NCBI GenBank assembly: GCA_020057245.1
Contig: JAGVGD010000012.1
Location: 34,216-98,215 of the forward strand
Source of the DNA: Thiobacillus sp.
Lineage (GTDB): Bacteria > Pseudomonadota > Gammaproteobacteria > Burkholderiales > Thiobacillaceae
Direction of reading: 5' to 3'
Length of the DNA stretch: 64,000 bases
This document shows, in pieces, positions 1 through 12,016 of the stretch. The first letter of the stretch is position 1, and each line of letters opens with the position of its first letter. The translations under genes and the position numbers were made by a program. The notes below the pieces were generated by a model, which did not search any database, was not told the origin of the DNA, and saw only the letters and a list, made by a program, of their open reading frames with translations.

Positions 1-639
1 TTGCTTGATGATCTGGCACGGCTGGATGCCGCGACGGCGATTGCGGGCGAGCGGCTGGATTGTGCGTGTCTCGACGCGCTGTCGAGGCCGCGCGCGCGCA
101 ACCTGTTGCGCTACTTCATCGAGCAACGCGGCCATCCACAACCCAATATGCGGCAACTCAACGAGGCCCTGCAGCAGTTGCGCGACGCCCGCCAGGATGC
201 CCGCGTATGCGTCAGTCTGGGGCGCGACGCGCTGTGGCGCTATCGCGGCGGCGCCTATCTGGTGCCCGTGGCGCCCGCTTACGCCGGGCCGGTGCGCTGG
301 CAGGGCGAGGCGATTCTGCAGGTTCCCGCAGCCGGTGTGGCTGTCAGTCTGGAGGCGGTCGAGGGCGCCGGCTTGAAACGTATGCTGCTGGATGCGGGCG
401 AGGTGACGCTGGGCGTGCGTCAGGGCGGCGAGCGTCTGCGCCTGCATCCGGGCGGCCCGCACCGCAGCCTGAAAAACCTGCTGCAGGAGCACGCCATCCC
501 ACCCTGGCAGCGCGGTCATTTGCCGCTGCTATGGTGTAACGGACAGCTATTGTGGGCGGCGCATATCGGGCTGGATGCCGATGCGCTTGCTGCGCCTGGC
601 GAAGCCGGGGTTCAGCCGCGGGTTGCCGCGGAGGGGTGA
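1..639 (+). CDS. tilS: tRNA(Ile)-lysidine synthetase, C-terminal part (5' truncated by window edge)
   Basis: Translation resembles the TilS C-terminal substrate-binding region (ERLDCACLDALSRPRARNLLRYFIEQRG...GPHRSLKNLLQEHAIPPWQRGHLPLLW). Confidence 0.85.
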   Translation: MLDDLARLDAATAIAGERLDCACLDALSRPRARNLLRYFIEQRGHPQPNMRQLNEALQQLRDARQDARVCVSLGRDALWRYRGGAYLVPVAPAYAGPVRWQGEAILQVPAAGVAVSLEAVEGAGLKRMLLDAGEVTLGVRQGGERLRLHPGGPHRSLKNLLQEHAIPPWQRGHLPLLWCNGQLLWAAHIGLDADALAAPGEAGVQPRVAAEG

Positions 640-758
640 ATGCGTCACCTAGCCGTTTTGTCGACGATAGATGGGGTCGGCAAGAAGGCCTCGTGCTATG
701 CTAGCGGGCTGATTTACATGGTTTTTTGAACGTTTTATCTAACTTTCTGGAGCATCAC

Positions 759-1184
759 ATGGCTGTCCAACGCACTTTTTCCATTATCAAACCCGATGCC
801 GTCGCCAAGAACGTGATCGGCAAGATCGTCAGCCGCTTTGAGAGCAATGGCCTCAAGGTGGTGGCATCGAAGATGAAGCACCTGTCGCGTCAGGAAGCCG
901 AAGGTTTCTACGGCGTGCATCGCGAGCGCCCTTTCTTCAAGGATCTGGTCGACTTTATGATCTCGGGCCCGGTGGTGTTGCAAGTGCTGGAAGGCGAGGA
1001 TGCAATTGCCAAGAACCGCGAACTGATGGGCGCGACCGATCCGAAGAAGGCCGAAGCCGGCACCATTCGCGCTGATTTCGCCGAGAGCATCGATGCCAAT
1101 GCCGTGCATGGCTCCGACGCGCCGGAAACCGCTGCGCAGGAAATCGCCTACTTCTTCCCCGCGAGCGAAGTGTATAGCCGCTGA
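759..1184 (+). CDS. ndk: Nucleoside diphosphate kinase
   Basis: [23 protein letters not shown]...[18 protein letters not shown]; start trimmed to ATG 759. Confidence 0.97.
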   Translation: MAVQRTFSIIKPDAVAKNVIGKIVSRFESNGLKVVASKMKHLSRQEAEGFYGVHRERPFFKDLVDFMISGPVVLQVLEGEDAIAKNRELMGATDPKKAEAGTIRADFAESIDANAVHGSDAPETAAQEIAYFFPASEVYSR

Positions 1185-1196
1185 TCGGTTGACTGG

Positions 1197-2300
1197 ATGC
1201 CGCAAAACCTGCTCGATTTCGACCTCGAAGGACTGACTGCCTGGTTCACTGAACTCGGCGAGAAGCCCTTTCGCGCCAAACAGGTGTTCCACTGGATACA
1301 CCAGTCCGGCGTGGCCGATTTTGCGCAGATGACGGATATCGCCAAAAGCCTGCGCGAAAAGTTGCAGCTGCATGCGGTGGTGCAGGCGCCTGCAATCAGC
1401 TATGCGCACACCTCAAACGATGGCACACGCAAGTGGCTGTTCGATGTCGGGGTTGCCAACGGTATCGAGACGGTGTTCATCCCGGAAGACGACCGCGGCA
1501 CGCTGTGCGTGTCGTCGCAAGTAGGGTGTGCGCTGGAGTGCACGTTTTGCTCGACCGGGCGGCAGGGTTTCAACCGCAATCTCAGCGTGGCGGAAATCAT
1601 CGGCCAGTTGTGGGTAGCTATCCATAGCCTGCGCGGCGAGGTCAATCGCACCAGTGGCGAGATCGCCGAGCGTCCGGTCAGCAATGTGGTGATGATGGGC
1701 ATGGGCGAGCCGCTGGCGAATTTCGAGAACGTGGTGACGGCGCTCGGCGTCATGCTCGACGACCATGCCTACGGCCTGTCGCGGCGACGCGTGACGGTGT
1801 CGACCTCGGGCATCGTGCCGGCGATGGACCGGCTGGCCGAGCGCTGCCCGGTGGCGCTGGCCGTGTCGCTGCACGCCCCGAACGATGCGCTACGCGACCA
1901 GATTGTGCCGATCAACAGGAAATATCCGTTGTGCGAGCTGATGGCGGCATGCCGGCGCTATCTGGTGCATGCGCCGCGCGATTTCATCACCTTCGAGTAC
2001 GTCATGCTGGCCGGGGTGAACGACCAGCCCGAGCACGCGCGCCAGTTGATCGAACTGACGCGCGACGTGCCGTGCAAGTTCAATCTCATCCCGTTCAATC
2101 CGTTTCCCGATTCGGGTTATGAAAAACCGCGTCACGACACGTTGCGCGCGTTCCGTGAAATATTGCAGGACGCGGGCTATGTCGTCACCACGCGCAAGAC
2201 GCGAGGCGACGACATCGACGCGGCGTGCGGCCAGTTGGCAGGCAAGGTGGCCGACAAGAGCGGACGCGTGATGAAACGCATGAATCAGGAGGCAGCGTGA
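1197..2300 (+). CDS. rlmN: 23S rRNA/tRNA adenine-C2 methyltransferase (radical SAM)
   Basis: Radical SAM CxxxCxxC ([11 protein letters not shown]), MGMGEPL motif, order ndk-rlmN-pilW. Confidence 0.96.
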   Translation: MPQNLLDFDLEGLTAWFTELGEKPFRAKQVFHWIHQSGVADFAQMTDIAKSLREKLQLHAVVQAPAISYAHTSNDGTRKWLFDVGVANGIETVFIPEDDRGTLCVSSQVGCALECTFCSTGRQGFNRNLSVAEIIGQLWVAIHSLRGEVNRTSGEIAERPVSNVVMMGMGEPLANFENVVTALGVMLDDHAYGLSRRRVTVSTSGIVPAMDRLAERCPVALAVSLHAPNDALRDQIVPINRKYPLCELMAACRRYLVHAPRDFITFEYVMLAGVNDQPEHARQLIELTRDVPCKFNLIPFNPFPDSGYEKPRHDTLRAFREILQDAGYVVTTRKTRGDDIDAACGQLAGKVADKSGRVMKRMNQEAA

Positions 2301-3079
2301 AAAAATGGATGGTGTTGGCCGCGGCCTTGCTTGTTGCCGGTTGTACGACAAGCAAGAAAGCACCTGAACAAAAAACCAGCGGATTCGCCCAGATTAGCAG
2401 TGCCAGCGCGGCAACCCAGCGCGCCCGCACCTTCACTGAACTGGCGGCAGCCTATTACGATCGCGCCCAGTACAAAATTGCGCTCGATGAACTGCGCAAG
2501 GCAATTGCAGCGGAGAGTGATTACGGTCCCGCTTATAACGTCTATGGCCTGGTTTACATGGCGCTGGGGGAGGACAAGCTGGCCGATGACAATTTTCGTC
2601 GCGCCATCGATCTGAACCGGCTGGATTCCAATGCGCGCACCAACTATGGCTGGTTTCTATGCACGCGCGGCCAGTACGAGGCCGGGCAGGCCCAGTTCAC
2701 CGAGGCGCTGAACAATCCGCTGTACGCCCAGCCTGAACGCGCCATGATCAATGCCGGCCTGTGCGCCGAAAAGAAAGGCGACATGTTGCTGGCTGAGCAG
2801 CACATGCTGCAAGCGCTGAAGCTGCAGCCCGACAATCCCAATACCATTCTGAGCCTTGCCGATCTGAATTTCCGCCAGGGGCGCCTGATGGATGCGCGTC
2901 GCTTGCTGGACCGGCATGACGAACTGGCGCAGCCGTCTGCGGCCAGCCTGTGGCTGGGGGTGCGTCTGGAACGCAAACTGGGCGACCGCGCGCAGGAAGC
3001 GGCGTATGGATTGCAATTGCGCAAACGCTTTCCCGATTCAAACGAGGCGCAAATGTTGCAGGCTGGGAAGTACGAATGA
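2297..3079 (+). CDS. pilW: Type IV pilus biogenesis/TPR lipoprotein PilW (PilF)
   Basis: GTG start 2297 overlapping the rlmN stop; lipobox [11 protein letters not shown] repeats. Confidence 0.88.
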   Translation: MKKWMVLAAALLVAGCTTSKKAPEQKTSGFAQISSASAATQRARTFTELAAAYYDRAQYKIALDELRKAIAAESDYGPAYNVYGLVYMALGEDKLADDNFRRAIDLNRLDSNARTNYGWFLCTRGQYEAGQAQFTEALNNPLYAQPERAMINAGLCAEKKGDMLLAEQHMLQALKLQPDNPNTILSLADLNFRQGRLMDARRLLDRHDELAQPSAASLWLGVRLERKLGDRAQEAAYGLQLRKRFPDSNEAQMLQAGKYE

Positions 3080-3930
3080 GCGAACAGGATCAGGCATCGG
3101 TCGGCCAGATATTGCGCGAAGCGCGCGAAGCGCAGGGGCTTGCCCTGGAAAATGCGGCGATTCGTCTGCACTTGATGCAACGTCAGATCGAGGCGATGGA
3201 GGCGGATGATTTTGCCAGCCTCGGGCAGCCCGTGTTTGCGCGTGGCTTTGTGCGCAACTATGCGCGCCTGTTGGGCCTGGCGCCGGAAGGCTTGCTGGCA
3301 CGGATGGAAGGCGCTCCGGCCGAACCAGCAACGGTGAGCCCCTTGCCGACGCCATCGCACCGCTCATGGCTGACTTCGCCCTGGCTGCTCCTGCTGTTGC
3401 TGGGGGTGCTGTTGCTGGGCGCGATCCCGGTCGCCTTGTACTGGTGGCTTAACAGCGAGGTGGAGGAGCCCCGCCCGGCGCCGGCGGCGGTGCTGCAATC
3501 ACGCCCCGCGCCTGTTCCCGCTCCGGCGCCTGCGCCTGTTTCAGCCCCGATCCCGGAATTGCCGCTCGCCGCGCCGCCTGTTGTTTTGCCGGAGGCAACG
3601 CCGACCGCGCCTGCTGCTGTTCCGCCTGCCGCGCCGTCCGCCGAGCCGACCGAAGACGGTGCGCCTGCGGCCGCTGTGCCGGGTGCGGTCAATGGGGCAC
3701 TGCATCTGGAGTTTGGCGCAGACTCCTGGACCGAGATCAAGGACGCCAGTGGCAAAATGATCCTGCGCAAGCTCAACACGGCCGGCAGCAGCGTGGATGT
3801 TTCCGGCATGCCCCCGTTCAATCTGGTGATCGGCAACGCGGCGCAGGCGAAACTGACCTACAACGGCCGGCCAATCGACCTGAAACCTTTTGTCGATGTG
3901 ACGGTTGCCCGATTCACCCTCGAAGAATAG
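3076..3930 (+). CDS. rodZ: RodZ-like helix-turn-helix membrane protein (DUF4115 C-term)
   Basis: N-term Xre-like HTH ([25 protein letters not shown]), TM segment, Pro/Ala linker, C-term beta domain. Confidence 0.88.
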   Translation: MSEQDQASVGQILREAREAQGLALENAAIRLHLMQRQIEAMEADDFASLGQPVFARGFVRNYARLLGLAPEGLLARMEGAPAEPATVSPLPTPSHRSWLTSPWLLLLLLGVLLLGAIPVALYWWLNSEVEEPRPAPAAVLQSRPAPVPAPAPAPVSAPIPELPLAAPPVVLPEATPTAPAAVPPAAPSAEPTEDGAPAAAVPGAVNGALHLEFGADSWTEIKDASGKMILRKLNTAGSSVDVSGMPPFNLVIGNAAQAKLTYNGRPIDLKPFVDVTVARFTLEE

Positions 3931-3943
3931 CCACGCTGGAAGA

Positions 3944-5164
3944 ATGATGTCTCAGATAGTGCGTCGCAATTCCCGTCAGGTGCGGGTCGGAAACGTGTTG
4001 GTCGGCGGCGATGCGCCCGTCGTGGTGCAGTCGATGACCAATACCGATACCGTTGACATCACCGCCACCGTGCAGCAGGTGCAGGCGCTTGCCGAGGCTG
4101 GCTCGGAGCTGGTACGGATCACCGTCAACACGCTGGAGGCGGCGGCTGCGGTGCCGCGTATCCGCGATCGCCTGGACGCGCTGGGCTGCCGGGTGCCCCT
4201 GATCGGCGACTTTCATTTCAATGGCCACAAGCTGCTGACGCAGGTGCCCGAGTGCGCCGAGGCACTGGCCAAGCTGCGCATCAATCCGGGCAATCTCGGG
4301 CGCGGCAACAAGCGCGACGAGCAGTTCGCGACCCTGATCGAAGTGGCCTGCCGCTACGACAAGCCGGTGCGCATCGGCGTGAACTGGGGCAGCCTCGATC
4401 AGGCGCTGGCGGTGCGCATGATGGACGACAACGCGCGCAAGCCGCAGCCGGAAGACGCCGAGGTGGTGATGCGCCGCGCGATGGTTGCTTCGGCGCTGGA
4501 GTCGGCGCACAAGGCGGAGGAGCTCGGCCTCGGCGGCGACAAGATCATCCTCTCGTGCAAGATGAGCCGGGTGCAGGATCTGATCTCGGTGTATCAGGAC
4601 CTTGCCGCTGCGTGCGACTATCCGCTGCATCTCGGCCTGACCGAAGCAGGGATGGGCAGCAAGGGCATCGTGGCGTCGACCGCCGCCCTGTCGGTGCTGT
4701 TGCAGCAGGGCATCGGCGACACCATCCGGATTTCCCTCACCCCCGAGCCGGGTGGCGAGCGCACCAAGGAAGTACAGGTCGGCCAGGAAATCCTGCAGGC
4801 GCTGGGCTTGCGTGCATTTACGCCGCAAGTCACGGCGTGTCCGGGCTGTGGCCGCACCACCTCGACCGTGTTCCAGGAGCTGGCGCAGGACATCGAGACC
4901 TATCTGCGTACCCAGATGCCCGTGTGGCGCGGCCAGTACGCCGGCGTCGAGTCGATGCAGGTGGCGGTGATGGGTTGCGTGGTCAACGGACCCGGCGAAT
5001 CCAAGCACGCCAACATCGGTATTTCGCTGCCCGGCACCGGCGAAGTGCCGGTCGCACCAGTGTATGTGGATGGCGAAAAAACCGTGACACTGAAAGGCGA
5101 CCGCATCGCTGCGGATTTCCAGGCGATCGTCGAGGACTACGTGCAGCGGCGGTATGGACATTAA
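3944..5164 (+). CDS. ispG: 4-hydroxy-3-methylbut-2-en-1-yl diphosphate synthase
   Basis: [32 protein letters not shown]; Fe-S Cys motifs [17 protein letters not shown]. Confidence 0.97.
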   Translation: MMSQIVRRNSRQVRVGNVLVGGDAPVVVQSMTNTDTVDITATVQQVQALAEAGSELVRITVNTLEAAAAVPRIRDRLDALGCRVPLIGDFHFNGHKLLTQVPECAEALAKLRINPGNLGRGNKRDEQFATLIEVACRYDKPVRIGVNWGSLDQALAVRMMDDNARKPQPEDAEVVMRRAMVASALESAHKAEELGLGGDKIILSCKMSRVQDLISVYQDLAAACDYPLHLGLTEAGMGSKGIVASTAALSVLLQQGIGDTIRISLTPEPGGERTKEVQVGQEILQALGLRAFTPQVTACPGCGRTTSTVFQELAQDIETYLRTQMPVWRGQYAGVESMQVAVMGCVVNGPGESKHANIGISLPGTGEVPVAPVYVDGEKTVTLKGDRIAADFQAIVEDYVQRRYGH

Positions 5165-5226
5165 AAAACCTTTGTCCTTTTATGCCCTTCAGGGTATTCG
5201 CGGATAAAAAAATTGATTTCTAGAAC

Positions 5227-6486
5227 ATGAGCAACAACAACATTCAATCCGTGCGTGGCATGAACGACTGCCTGCCCGAGATGAGCGATACCTGGCAGAC
5301 ATTCGAGTCCATCGTGCGCGACTGGCTGCGGCGCTACGGCTACCGCGAGATGCGCACGCCGATTCTGGAACAGACGCATTTGTTCAAGCGCGCCATCGGC
5401 GAGGTGACCGACATCGTCGAGAAGGAGATGTATACCTTCGTCGACGAACTCAACGGCGAATCGCTGACCTTGCGTCCGGAAGGCACGGCGTCGGCGGTGC
5501 GTGCGGTGATCCAGCACAATCTGCTGTACGACGGCGGCAAACGGCTGTGGTACGCCGGCCCGATGTTCCGTCACGAGCGCCCGCAAAAAGGCCGCTACCG
5601 GCAGTTCCATCAGGTGGGCGTCGAGGCTTTGGGATTTGCCGGACCGGATACCGACGCCGAACTGATCGTGATGTGCGCCGATTTGTGGCGCAAGCTGGGG
5701 ATCGCCCCCAGCCTGCAGATCAACACCCTGGGCGACCCCGAATCGCGGCAGCGTCACCGCGCGAAACTGATCGCGTATTTCGAGGCGCATCAGGATGCGC
5801 TCGACGAGGATGCCAAACGCCGGCTGCACAGCAATCCGCTGCGCATTCTCGACAGCAAGAATCCTGCGATGCAGGCGCTGAACGACGCCGCGCCCCGGCT
5901 GATGGATGAGATCGACGAGGCTGCGCTGGCACATTTCGATGCTCTGCAGGCCATCCTGCGCGACCATGGCATTGCGTTCGAGATCAACCCGCGCCTGGTG
6001 CGTGGCCTCGATTACTACAACCGCACCGTGTTCGAGTGGGTGACCGACCAGCTCGGCGCGCAGGGAACGGTGTGTGCGGGCGGCCGCTACGACGGCCTGA
6101 TCGAGCAACTGGGCGGCAAGCCCGCACCCGCGGCCGGGTTCGCCATGGGAATCGAGCGCTTGCTGGCGCTGATGGAAACCGGCAGCGTCGCGCTGGCGAC
6201 GCCGGTGCCCGACGCGTATATCGTTCACGCCGGCGAAGCGGCGCAGGCTTACGCCTGGCAAGTGGCCGCCGCACTGCGCGGTGCTGGGCTGGATACCGTG
6301 CTGCATTGCGGCGGCGGCAGTTTCAAGTCGCAGATGAAAAAAGCCGACGCCAGCCGCGCGCGCTACGCGCTGATCATCGGCGACGATGAAGCCGCCGCGC
6401 AGCAGGTCAGCCTCAAGCCCTTGCGCGATGGCGCAGAGCAAACCCGGACCGAGCTGGCGCTCGCAATCGATTTTCTGAAACGCTGA
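5227..6486 (+). CDS. hisS: Histidyl-tRNA synthetase
   Basis: [11 protein letters not shown]...; [15 protein letters not shown] class II motif. Confidence 0.98.
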   Translation: MSNNNIQSVRGMNDCLPEMSDTWQTFESIVRDWLRRYGYREMRTPILEQTHLFKRAIGEVTDIVEKEMYTFVDELNGESLTLRPEGTASAVRAVIQHNLLYDGGKRLWYAGPMFRHERPQKGRYRQFHQVGVEALGFAGPDTDAELIVMCADLWRKLGIAPSLQINTLGDPESRQRHRAKLIAYFEAHQDALDEDAKRRLHSNPLRILDSKNPAMQALNDAAPRLMDEIDEAALAHFDALQAILRDHGIAFEINPRLVRGLDYYNRTVFEWVTDQLGAQGTVCAGGRYDGLIEQLGGKPAPAAGFAMGIERLLALMETGSVALATPVPDAYIVHAGEAAQAYAWQVAAALRGAGLDTVLHCGGGSFKSQMKKADASRARYALIIGDDEAAAQQVSLKPLRDGAEQTRTELALAIDFLKR

Positions 6487-6525
6487 ATTTCCGAATCAAG
6501 CAACAACATTTAAAGGTAGAGCACG

Positions 6526-7167
6526 ATGGCAACTTACGATCTGGACGAGCAGGAACAGCTGGACTCCCTGAAAGCCTGGTGGAAACGCTGGGGCAGCCTG
6601 ACCCTGCTCGCGCTGGCGATCGTCGTCGCGGCTGCAGCAGGCTGGCGCTACTGGCAGAACCGCACCCTGACGCAAAGCCTGGAAGCCGCCAGCGTGTACC
6701 AGAATCTGACCCAGTCGCTGGCGACCAACGACGCCAAGGCAGCACGTGCGGCGGGCGCCATGCTGATCGACAAGTACCAGGACACCGCCTACGCCCCGCG
6801 CGCGGCGCTGCTGCTGGCCAAGCTGAACGTGATGGGCAAGGATCTGAAAAGCGCACAGACCCAGCTGGAATGGGCTGCGAACAACAGCAAGGAACCGTTC
6901 GTCAAGGATCTGGCGCGGCTGCGGCTGGCCGGCGTGCAGCTTGACCAGAAGCAATACGATGCCGCCCTGAAAACCCTGGGTGCAACGCATAGCGATGCCT
7001 ATGCGTTTCGCTTTCTCGACCTGAAAGGCGATGTCCTGCTGGCGCAGGGCAAACCGGCCGAGGCGCGTGCAGCCTACCAGGCGGCGTTCGGCAAGATGGC
7101 GGAAGACAGCGCGTACCGCAGCATTGTCGAGCTGAAGCTGGACGCATTGGGAGGGGCCACCAAGTGA
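6526..7167 (+). CDS. YfgM family membrane-anchored TPR protein (ancillary SecYEG translocon subunit)
   Basis: MATYDLDEQEQLDSLKAWWKRWG-TM-TPR; located between hisS and bamB. Confidence 0.9.
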   Translation: MATYDLDEQEQLDSLKAWWKRWGSLTLLALAIVVAAAAGWRYWQNRTLTQSLEAASVYQNLTQSLATNDAKAARAAGAMLIDKYQDTAYAPRAALLLAKLNVMGKDLKSAQTQLEWAANNSKEPFVKDLARLRLAGVQLDQKQYDAALKTLGATHSDAYAFRFLDLKGDVLLAQGKPAEARAAYQAAFGKMAEDSAYRSIVELKLDALGGATK

Positions 7168-8303
7168 AGAAGCCACTGCTCGCTGCCAGTCTGATACTGG
7201 CTGTTTCGGGGTGCAGCACGGTCAGTGACTGGGTCGGCATGGGGCCCGACAAGCCCAAGCCCGCGGCACTGGTTGAATTCACCGCGGCGGCAGCATTGAG
7301 CCAGGCCTGGAAAGCCGATAGCGGCGAGTCGCAAGGCTATCTGTTCAGCCCGCAGGCCGATGGAGACGCGGTCTATGCGGCGGGAAGCGATCAGGTGGTG
7401 AGCTTGGGCTTGTCGAGCGGGCGCACCAACTGGAAAGTCGAGTCCGAAGCCAGGCTGTCGGCCGGAACCGGCGTCGGGCAGGGGCTGGTGCTGGCGGGCG
7501 GCAGCAAGGGCGAACTGCTCGCGCTCGATCAGAAGACGGGCCAGCAGCGCTGGAAAGTGGCGTTGTCGAGCGAAGTGATCGGACAGATGCTGGTGCAGTC
7601 GGATACGGTCATTGTCCGTACCGGCGATGGCCGGGTGCAGGGACTGGCCATCGCCGACGGCAGCCGCAAATGGCTGTACAGCCGTACTTTGCCGGTGCTG
7701 AGCCTGCGTGGATCGGGCGGCATGGTGGTGCGCGACGACGTGCTCTACGCAGGTTTTCCCGGCGGCAAGCTGGTGGCCCTGAACGCCACCAACGGCGCGC
7801 AGCTGTGGGAAGCCACGGTGGCCTTGCCGCGCGGTGCGACGGAACTGGAGCGGGTGGCCGATGTGATGGGTAATCCGGTCGTCGATATGCGCCAGGTGTG
7901 CGCCGTGGCCTATCAGGGGCGCGTCGCCTGCTTCGACCGTAGCAGCGGTGCACCGCTGTGGGCGCGCGACACTTCCAGCAACAGTGGCCTGGCGATGGAC
8001 GAGCGCAATGTGTATGTCAGCGATGACAAGGACACCGTGACCGCCTACGATAAATCCAGCGGCCGCGCCGGCTGGAAACAGGACAAACTGGCACGCCGCC
8101 AGATCACGGCGCCGCTGGCGCTGGGGGTGTGGGTGGTGGTGGCCGACAGCGAAGGCTACGTGCATGTGCTGTCGGCGGACGATGGCAGTTTTGTGGCGCG
8201 CGCCCAGGCCGGTGGCGTCGTGCGCACCGCGCCGGTCGATATCGGGCCGGGATTCGCAGTGCAGACGGGCAAGGGCGACGTGGTTGCCTTCAAGCTCAAT
8301 TAA
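7164..8303 (+). CDS. bamB: Outer membrane assembly lipoprotein BamB
   Basis: Lipobox LAVSGCST, PQQ-like beta-propeller repeats; yfgM-bamB-der order. Confidence 0.95.
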   Translation: MKKPLLAASLILAVSGCSTVSDWVGMGPDKPKPAALVEFTAAAALSQAWKADSGESQGYLFSPQADGDAVYAAGSDQVVSLGLSSGRTNWKVESEARLSAGTGVGQGLVLAGGSKGELLALDQKTGQQRWKVALSSEVIGQMLVQSDTVIVRTGDGRVQGLAIADGSRKWLYSRTLPVLSLRGSGGMVVRDDVLYAGFPGGKLVALNATNGAQLWEATVALPRGATELERVADVMGNPVVDMRQVCAVAYQGRVACFDRSSGAPLWARDTSSNSGLAMDERNVYVSDDKDTVTAYDKSSGRAGWKQDKLARRQITAPLALGVWVVVADSEGYVHVLSADDGSFVARAQAGGVVRTAPVDIGPGFAVQTGKGDVVAFKLN

Positions 8304-8357
8304 TTACTTCATAAAAACCGGCATGCAGATCGAATCTGCCTGCCAGCAAGGATAAGC

Positions 8358-9767
8358 ATGCTTCCCACCCTGGTACTTGTCGGACGCCCTAACGTCGGCA
8401 AGTCCACGCTATTCAACCGCCTCACCGGGACCCGCGACGCGCTGGTGCACGACCTGCCCGGAATGACGCGCGATCGCCACTATGGCCGCGGCCGCATCGG
8501 CGACAAGCCGTATCTGGTGGTCGACACCGGCGGTCTCGAGCCGGTGGCCAAGGAAGGCATCATGGCCGAAATGGCCCGTCAGACCTTGCAGGCCATCGAC
8601 GAAGCCGACGCCGTCATTTTCATGGTCGATGCGCGCAGCGGCATGACCGCGCAGGACAAGGTGATCGCCGACCGCCTGCGTCGTGCGGCGTGCCCGGTAT
8701 GGCTCGCGGTCAACAAGGCGGAAGGGATGAATTCTGCGGTGATCACGGCAGAGTTTCACGAACTGGCATTGGGCGATCCGCTGGCGATTTCAGGTGCGCA
8801 TGGCGATGGCATTGCCGATCTGGTGAATCTGGCGTTGGAGCCGTTTCCTGTCGACGAAGAAAAATCCGACGATTTCGGCATCCCTAAAATCGCCCTGGTG
8901 GGGCGCCCCAACGTCGGCAAGTCGACGCTGGTCAATGCGCTGGTCGGCGAAGAGCGCGTGATTGCATTCGACCAGCCGGGCACGACGCGCGATTCGATTT
9001 ATGTCGATTTCGAACGCGACGGCAAACCCTACACCCTGATCGACACCGCCGGCGTGCGGCGCCGCGGCAAGGTGTTCGAGACGGTGGAGAAATTTTCGGT
9101 CATCAAGACCCTGCAGGCGATCGAGGATGCCAACGTCGTGGTGCTGGTGCTCGATGCGCGGGAAAACATTTCCGAGCAGGACGCGCATCTGGCGGGCTTC
9201 ATTCTCGAAGCCGGACGTGCGCTGGTGGTGGCGATCAACAAATGGGACGGTCTGTCGCCCGAGCAGCGCGACGACATCAAGCGCGACATCGGGCGCAAGC
9301 TGGCCTTCCTCGACTTCGCGCGTTTCAACTACATTTCCGCGCTGAAAGCCAAGGGGCTGGAAAACCTGCTGAAAGATGTTGAAGCGGCGCACGCCGCCGC
9401 CTTCATCAAGCTCTCCACGCCCAAGCTCACGCGTGTTTTGGAGATGGCGGTGGAGCAGCATGCACCGCCCAAATCCGGCCTGTTCCGCCCGAAACCGCGT
9501 TATGCGCATCAGGGCGGCAAAAACCCGCCCGTGATCATCCTGCACGGCAACGCGCTGGAAGGTCTGCGCGACGACTACAAACGCTATCTGGAAAGCAGTT
9601 TTCGCAAGGCGTTCAAACTGCAGGGCACGCCCTTGCGCATCCAGGTCAAGGAAGACACGGGCAAGAATCCGTATGAAGGCAAGGCACGCGCGCCGCTCAC
9701 CGAAAGCGAAGCGACGCGGATGCGGCGCAAGAAACGGGTGCGCCGCAAAGTTTACGGTTCGGACTGA
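8358..9767 (+). CDS. der: Ribosome biogenesis GTPase Der (EngA)
   Basis: Tandem G domains: [14 protein letters not shown] and [16 protein letters not shown]-like C-term. Confidence 0.98.
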   Translation: MLPTLVLVGRPNVGKSTLFNRLTGTRDALVHDLPGMTRDRHYGRGRIGDKPYLVVDTGGLEPVAKEGIMAEMARQTLQAIDEADAVIFMVDARSGMTAQDKVIADRLRRAACPVWLAVNKAEGMNSAVITAEFHELALGDPLAISGAHGDGIADLVNLALEPFPVDEEKSDDFGIPKIALVGRPNVGKSTLVNALVGEERVIAFDQPGTTRDSIYVDFERDGKPYTLIDTAGVRRRGKVFETVEKFSVIKTLQAIEDANVVVLVLDARENISEQDAHLAGFILEAGRALVVAINKWDGLSPEQRDDIKRDIGRKLAFLDFARFNYISALKAKGLENLLKDVEAAHAAAFIKLSTPKLTRVLEMAVEQHAPPKSGLFRPKPRYAHQGGKNPPVIILHGNALEGLRDDYKRYLESSFRKAFKLQGTPLRIQVKEDTGKNPYEGKARAPLTESEATRMRRKKRVRRKVYGSD

Positions 9768-9774
9768 GTCGTTC

Positions 9775-11787
9775 GTGCGTCCCCTGTTAGTCAAATTCGG
9801 GCCGGCGCTGCTGGTGCTGGCCGGCGTGCTGTCGGGAATCCTGTTTACCCTGCAGACCCTGGGTGCGGCCGATGCGCACATGCGCGAACAACGGCTGACC
9901 GAAGTCCGTTTGATGGAACGCACGTTCGACTGGACCGCGGTACAGGCGCTGCGTGGCGAGCCGGGCGATGCGACACGGCCCGAATATGTTCGTATCAAAC
10001 AACAGCTCGAAGCCTTGCGCAGCGTGAGCTCGCAGTACCGCTTCGTCTATCTGATGGCCCTGCGGGGCAAGGAGGATGTCCGTTTCCTGGCGGACTCCGA
10101 GCCGCCTGGATCACCTGACTTCTCTCCTGCCGGCATGCCGTATGGCGAGGCCACCCCGCAGCTGGTCGGCCTGTTTTCCGGTGGTCAGGCGCTCGCCGAA
10201 GGGCCGGTCAAGGATCGCTGGGGTATGTGGGTCAGCGCACTGGTGCCGCATGTCGACCCGCAAAGCGGGCGGGTGCTGGCAGTACTGGGGCTCGATGTCG
10301 ATGCCCGTGAATGGCGACGCACGTTATGGCAGGCGGCCCTGCTGCCGCTTGGGGCGACCCTGGCCTTCGTGCTGGTGTCCGGTCTGATGCTGCGCCAGCG
10401 CGCCCGTACCCGCAAGGAGCTTGCGCGGCTCAAGTCGTCCGAAGATCAGCTGTACGAACAGGCGCATCACGACAGCCTCACCGGCCTGCCCAATCAACGC
10501 CTGCTGGCCGATCGCATGCACCAGGTGCTGTCGCATGCGCACCGGATGGAAAGCCGGGCGGCGATCCTGTTTCTCGATCTCGACCGCTTCAAGAACGTCA
10601 ATGATTCGCTCGGCCATGCCATGGGCGACGCTTTGCTGTGCGAGGTGGCCAGGCGCTTGCGTGCGCTGGTACGCGAGGACGACACTGTGGCGCGGCTGGG
10701 GGGCGACGAGTTCGTGATTCTGCTGCCCGAGTATCTGCATGACGATGATGCGCGCCACGTGGCCGAGAAAATCATTGCCGAACTGGCCAAACCGATCACG
10801 GTGGGCGGCCAGACCGTGTCGGTGGGCGTGAGTATCGGTATCGCGCAGTATCCCGACGATGCGCTTGACTCAGCGGGCTGGCTGGCCTGCGCCGACCGCG
10901 CCATGTACGCGGCCAAGGACAGCGGCCGCAACACCTATCAGTTCGCCGACCCGTTGCAGAATGCGCGCGCGCGGGAACGGCTGTCGATCGAAACCGGCCT
11001 GCGCCAGGGGCTCGCCCACGGCGAGTTCGTGCTGTATTACCAGCCGGTATTTTCGCTGGCGCATGGGGGCCTCACCGGAGTCGAGGCGCTGGTGCGCTGG
11101 AATCATCCGGAGTGGGGGCGGGTGGAGCCGGCGCGCTTTATTCCAGTGGCCGAGGATTCCGGCCTGATCGTGCCGCTGGGCGACTGGATCCTCGCCGAGG
11201 CCTGCAGTGCCGCGCAACGATGGAACCGTCAGGGCGCTCCGGCAGTGCCTGTCATGGTGAACGTGTCGGCCTTGCAGTTGCGTCGCCCGGGCTTCGATGG
11301 CCGGGTGGCCGAGGTGTTGCAGGAGACCAGCTTGCCGGCAAACCTGCTGGAACTCGAGTTGACCGAGACGACCATCATGCAGGAAACCCTGGTGGGCTCG
11401 GCCATGCTGGGCCGCCTGGCGGAAGAGGGCGTGCGTCTGGCCATCGACGATTTCGGCACGGGTTATTCCAGTCTCGCCTACCTGCGGCAACTCGACGCCA
11501 CCCGCCTGAAAATCGACCGCAGCTTTGTCGCGGACATGGTCGAGGATGCCGAGGCGCGTGTCATCGTGACCAGCATGATGGGGCTGGCGCGTGCACTGGG
11601 CCTGAAAGTGACCGCTGAAGGCGTGGAAACCGGGGCGCAGCTTGAATTGCTGCGGACCTTGGGATGCGATGACGTGCAGGGGTTTTATTGTGCGCGGCCG
11701 ATGCCGGAAGCGGACTTCCTGGCGCGCCTGCCGGACTGGATGAACGGCGGCTTCAGTCCAGCCAGCGCACCAGATAAAACAGCTTGA
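9775..11787 (+). CDS. Membrane-associated GGDEF-EAL c-di-GMP protein
   Basis: RLGGDEF with RxxD I-site (REDD), GVEALVRW, LELTETTIM, DDFGTGYSS, KIDRSFV, AEGVET; start taken as GTG 9775. Confidence 0.92.
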   Translation: MRPLLVKFGPALLVLAGVLSGILFTLQTLGAADAHMREQRLTEVRLMERTFDWTAVQALRGEPGDATRPEYVRIKQQLEALRSVSSQYRFVYLMALRGKEDVRFLADSEPPGSPDFSPAGMPYGEATPQLVGLFSGGQALAEGPVKDRWGMWVSALVPHVDPQSGRVLAVLGLDVDAREWRRTLWQAALLPLGATLAFVLVSGLMLRQRARTRKELARLKSSEDQLYEQAHHDSLTGLPNQRLLADRMHQVLSHAHRMESRAAILFLDLDRFKNVNDSLGHAMGDALLCEVARRLRALVREDDTVARLGGDEFVILLPEYLHDDDARHVAEKIIAELAKPITVGGQTVSVGVSIGIAQYPDDALDSAGWLACADRAMYAAKDSGRNTYQFADPLQNARARERLSIETGLRQGLAHGEFVLYYQPVFSLAHGGLTGVEALVRWNHPEWGRVEPARFIPVAEDSGLIVPLGDWILAEACSAAQRWNRQGAPAVPVMVNVSALQLRRPGFDGRVAEVLQETSLPANLLELELTETTIMQETLVGSAMLGRLAEEGVRLAIDDFGTGYSSLAYLRQLDATRLKIDRSFVADMVEDAEARVIVTSMMGLARALGLKVTAEGVETGAQLELLRTLGCDDVQGFYCARPMPEADFLARLPDWMNGGFSPASAPDKTA

Positions 11788-12004
11788 AGCCTTCGGACGA
11801 GCGCGACGGCCCGCTGGCGAGCGCGGCGTGGCGGCTCTTTGCCGGGTCGGCATGCGCCAGTGCATCAGCTTCGCTGGGATAAATCTCCACCACGCCTTCG
11901 GGAAAACGATTCCGCTTTTTGCCGGAAGGCGAATAAATCACCACCGCCGAGGTGCCGACGACCTTGGATTCGACATCGGTGAACAGGCTGGTGGCTTGCG
12001 GCAT
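11753..12004 (-). CDS. Conserved-looking small hypothetical protein (83 aa)
   Basis: Intact ORF MPQATSLFTDVESKVVGTSAVVIYSPSGKKRNRFPEGVVEIYPSEADALAHADP...; convergent with upstream EAL gene. Confidence 0.6.
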   Translation of the reverse strand: MPQATSLFTDVESKVVGTSAVVIYSPSGKKRNRFPEGVVEIYPSEADALAHADPAKSRHAALASGPSRSSEGFKLFYLVRWLD

Positions 12005-12016
12005 CTCGTTCTGGGT

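Noticed and set aside
3470-3700. Pro/Ala-rich low-complexity region
   Set aside because: Expected linker of RodZ-like proteins
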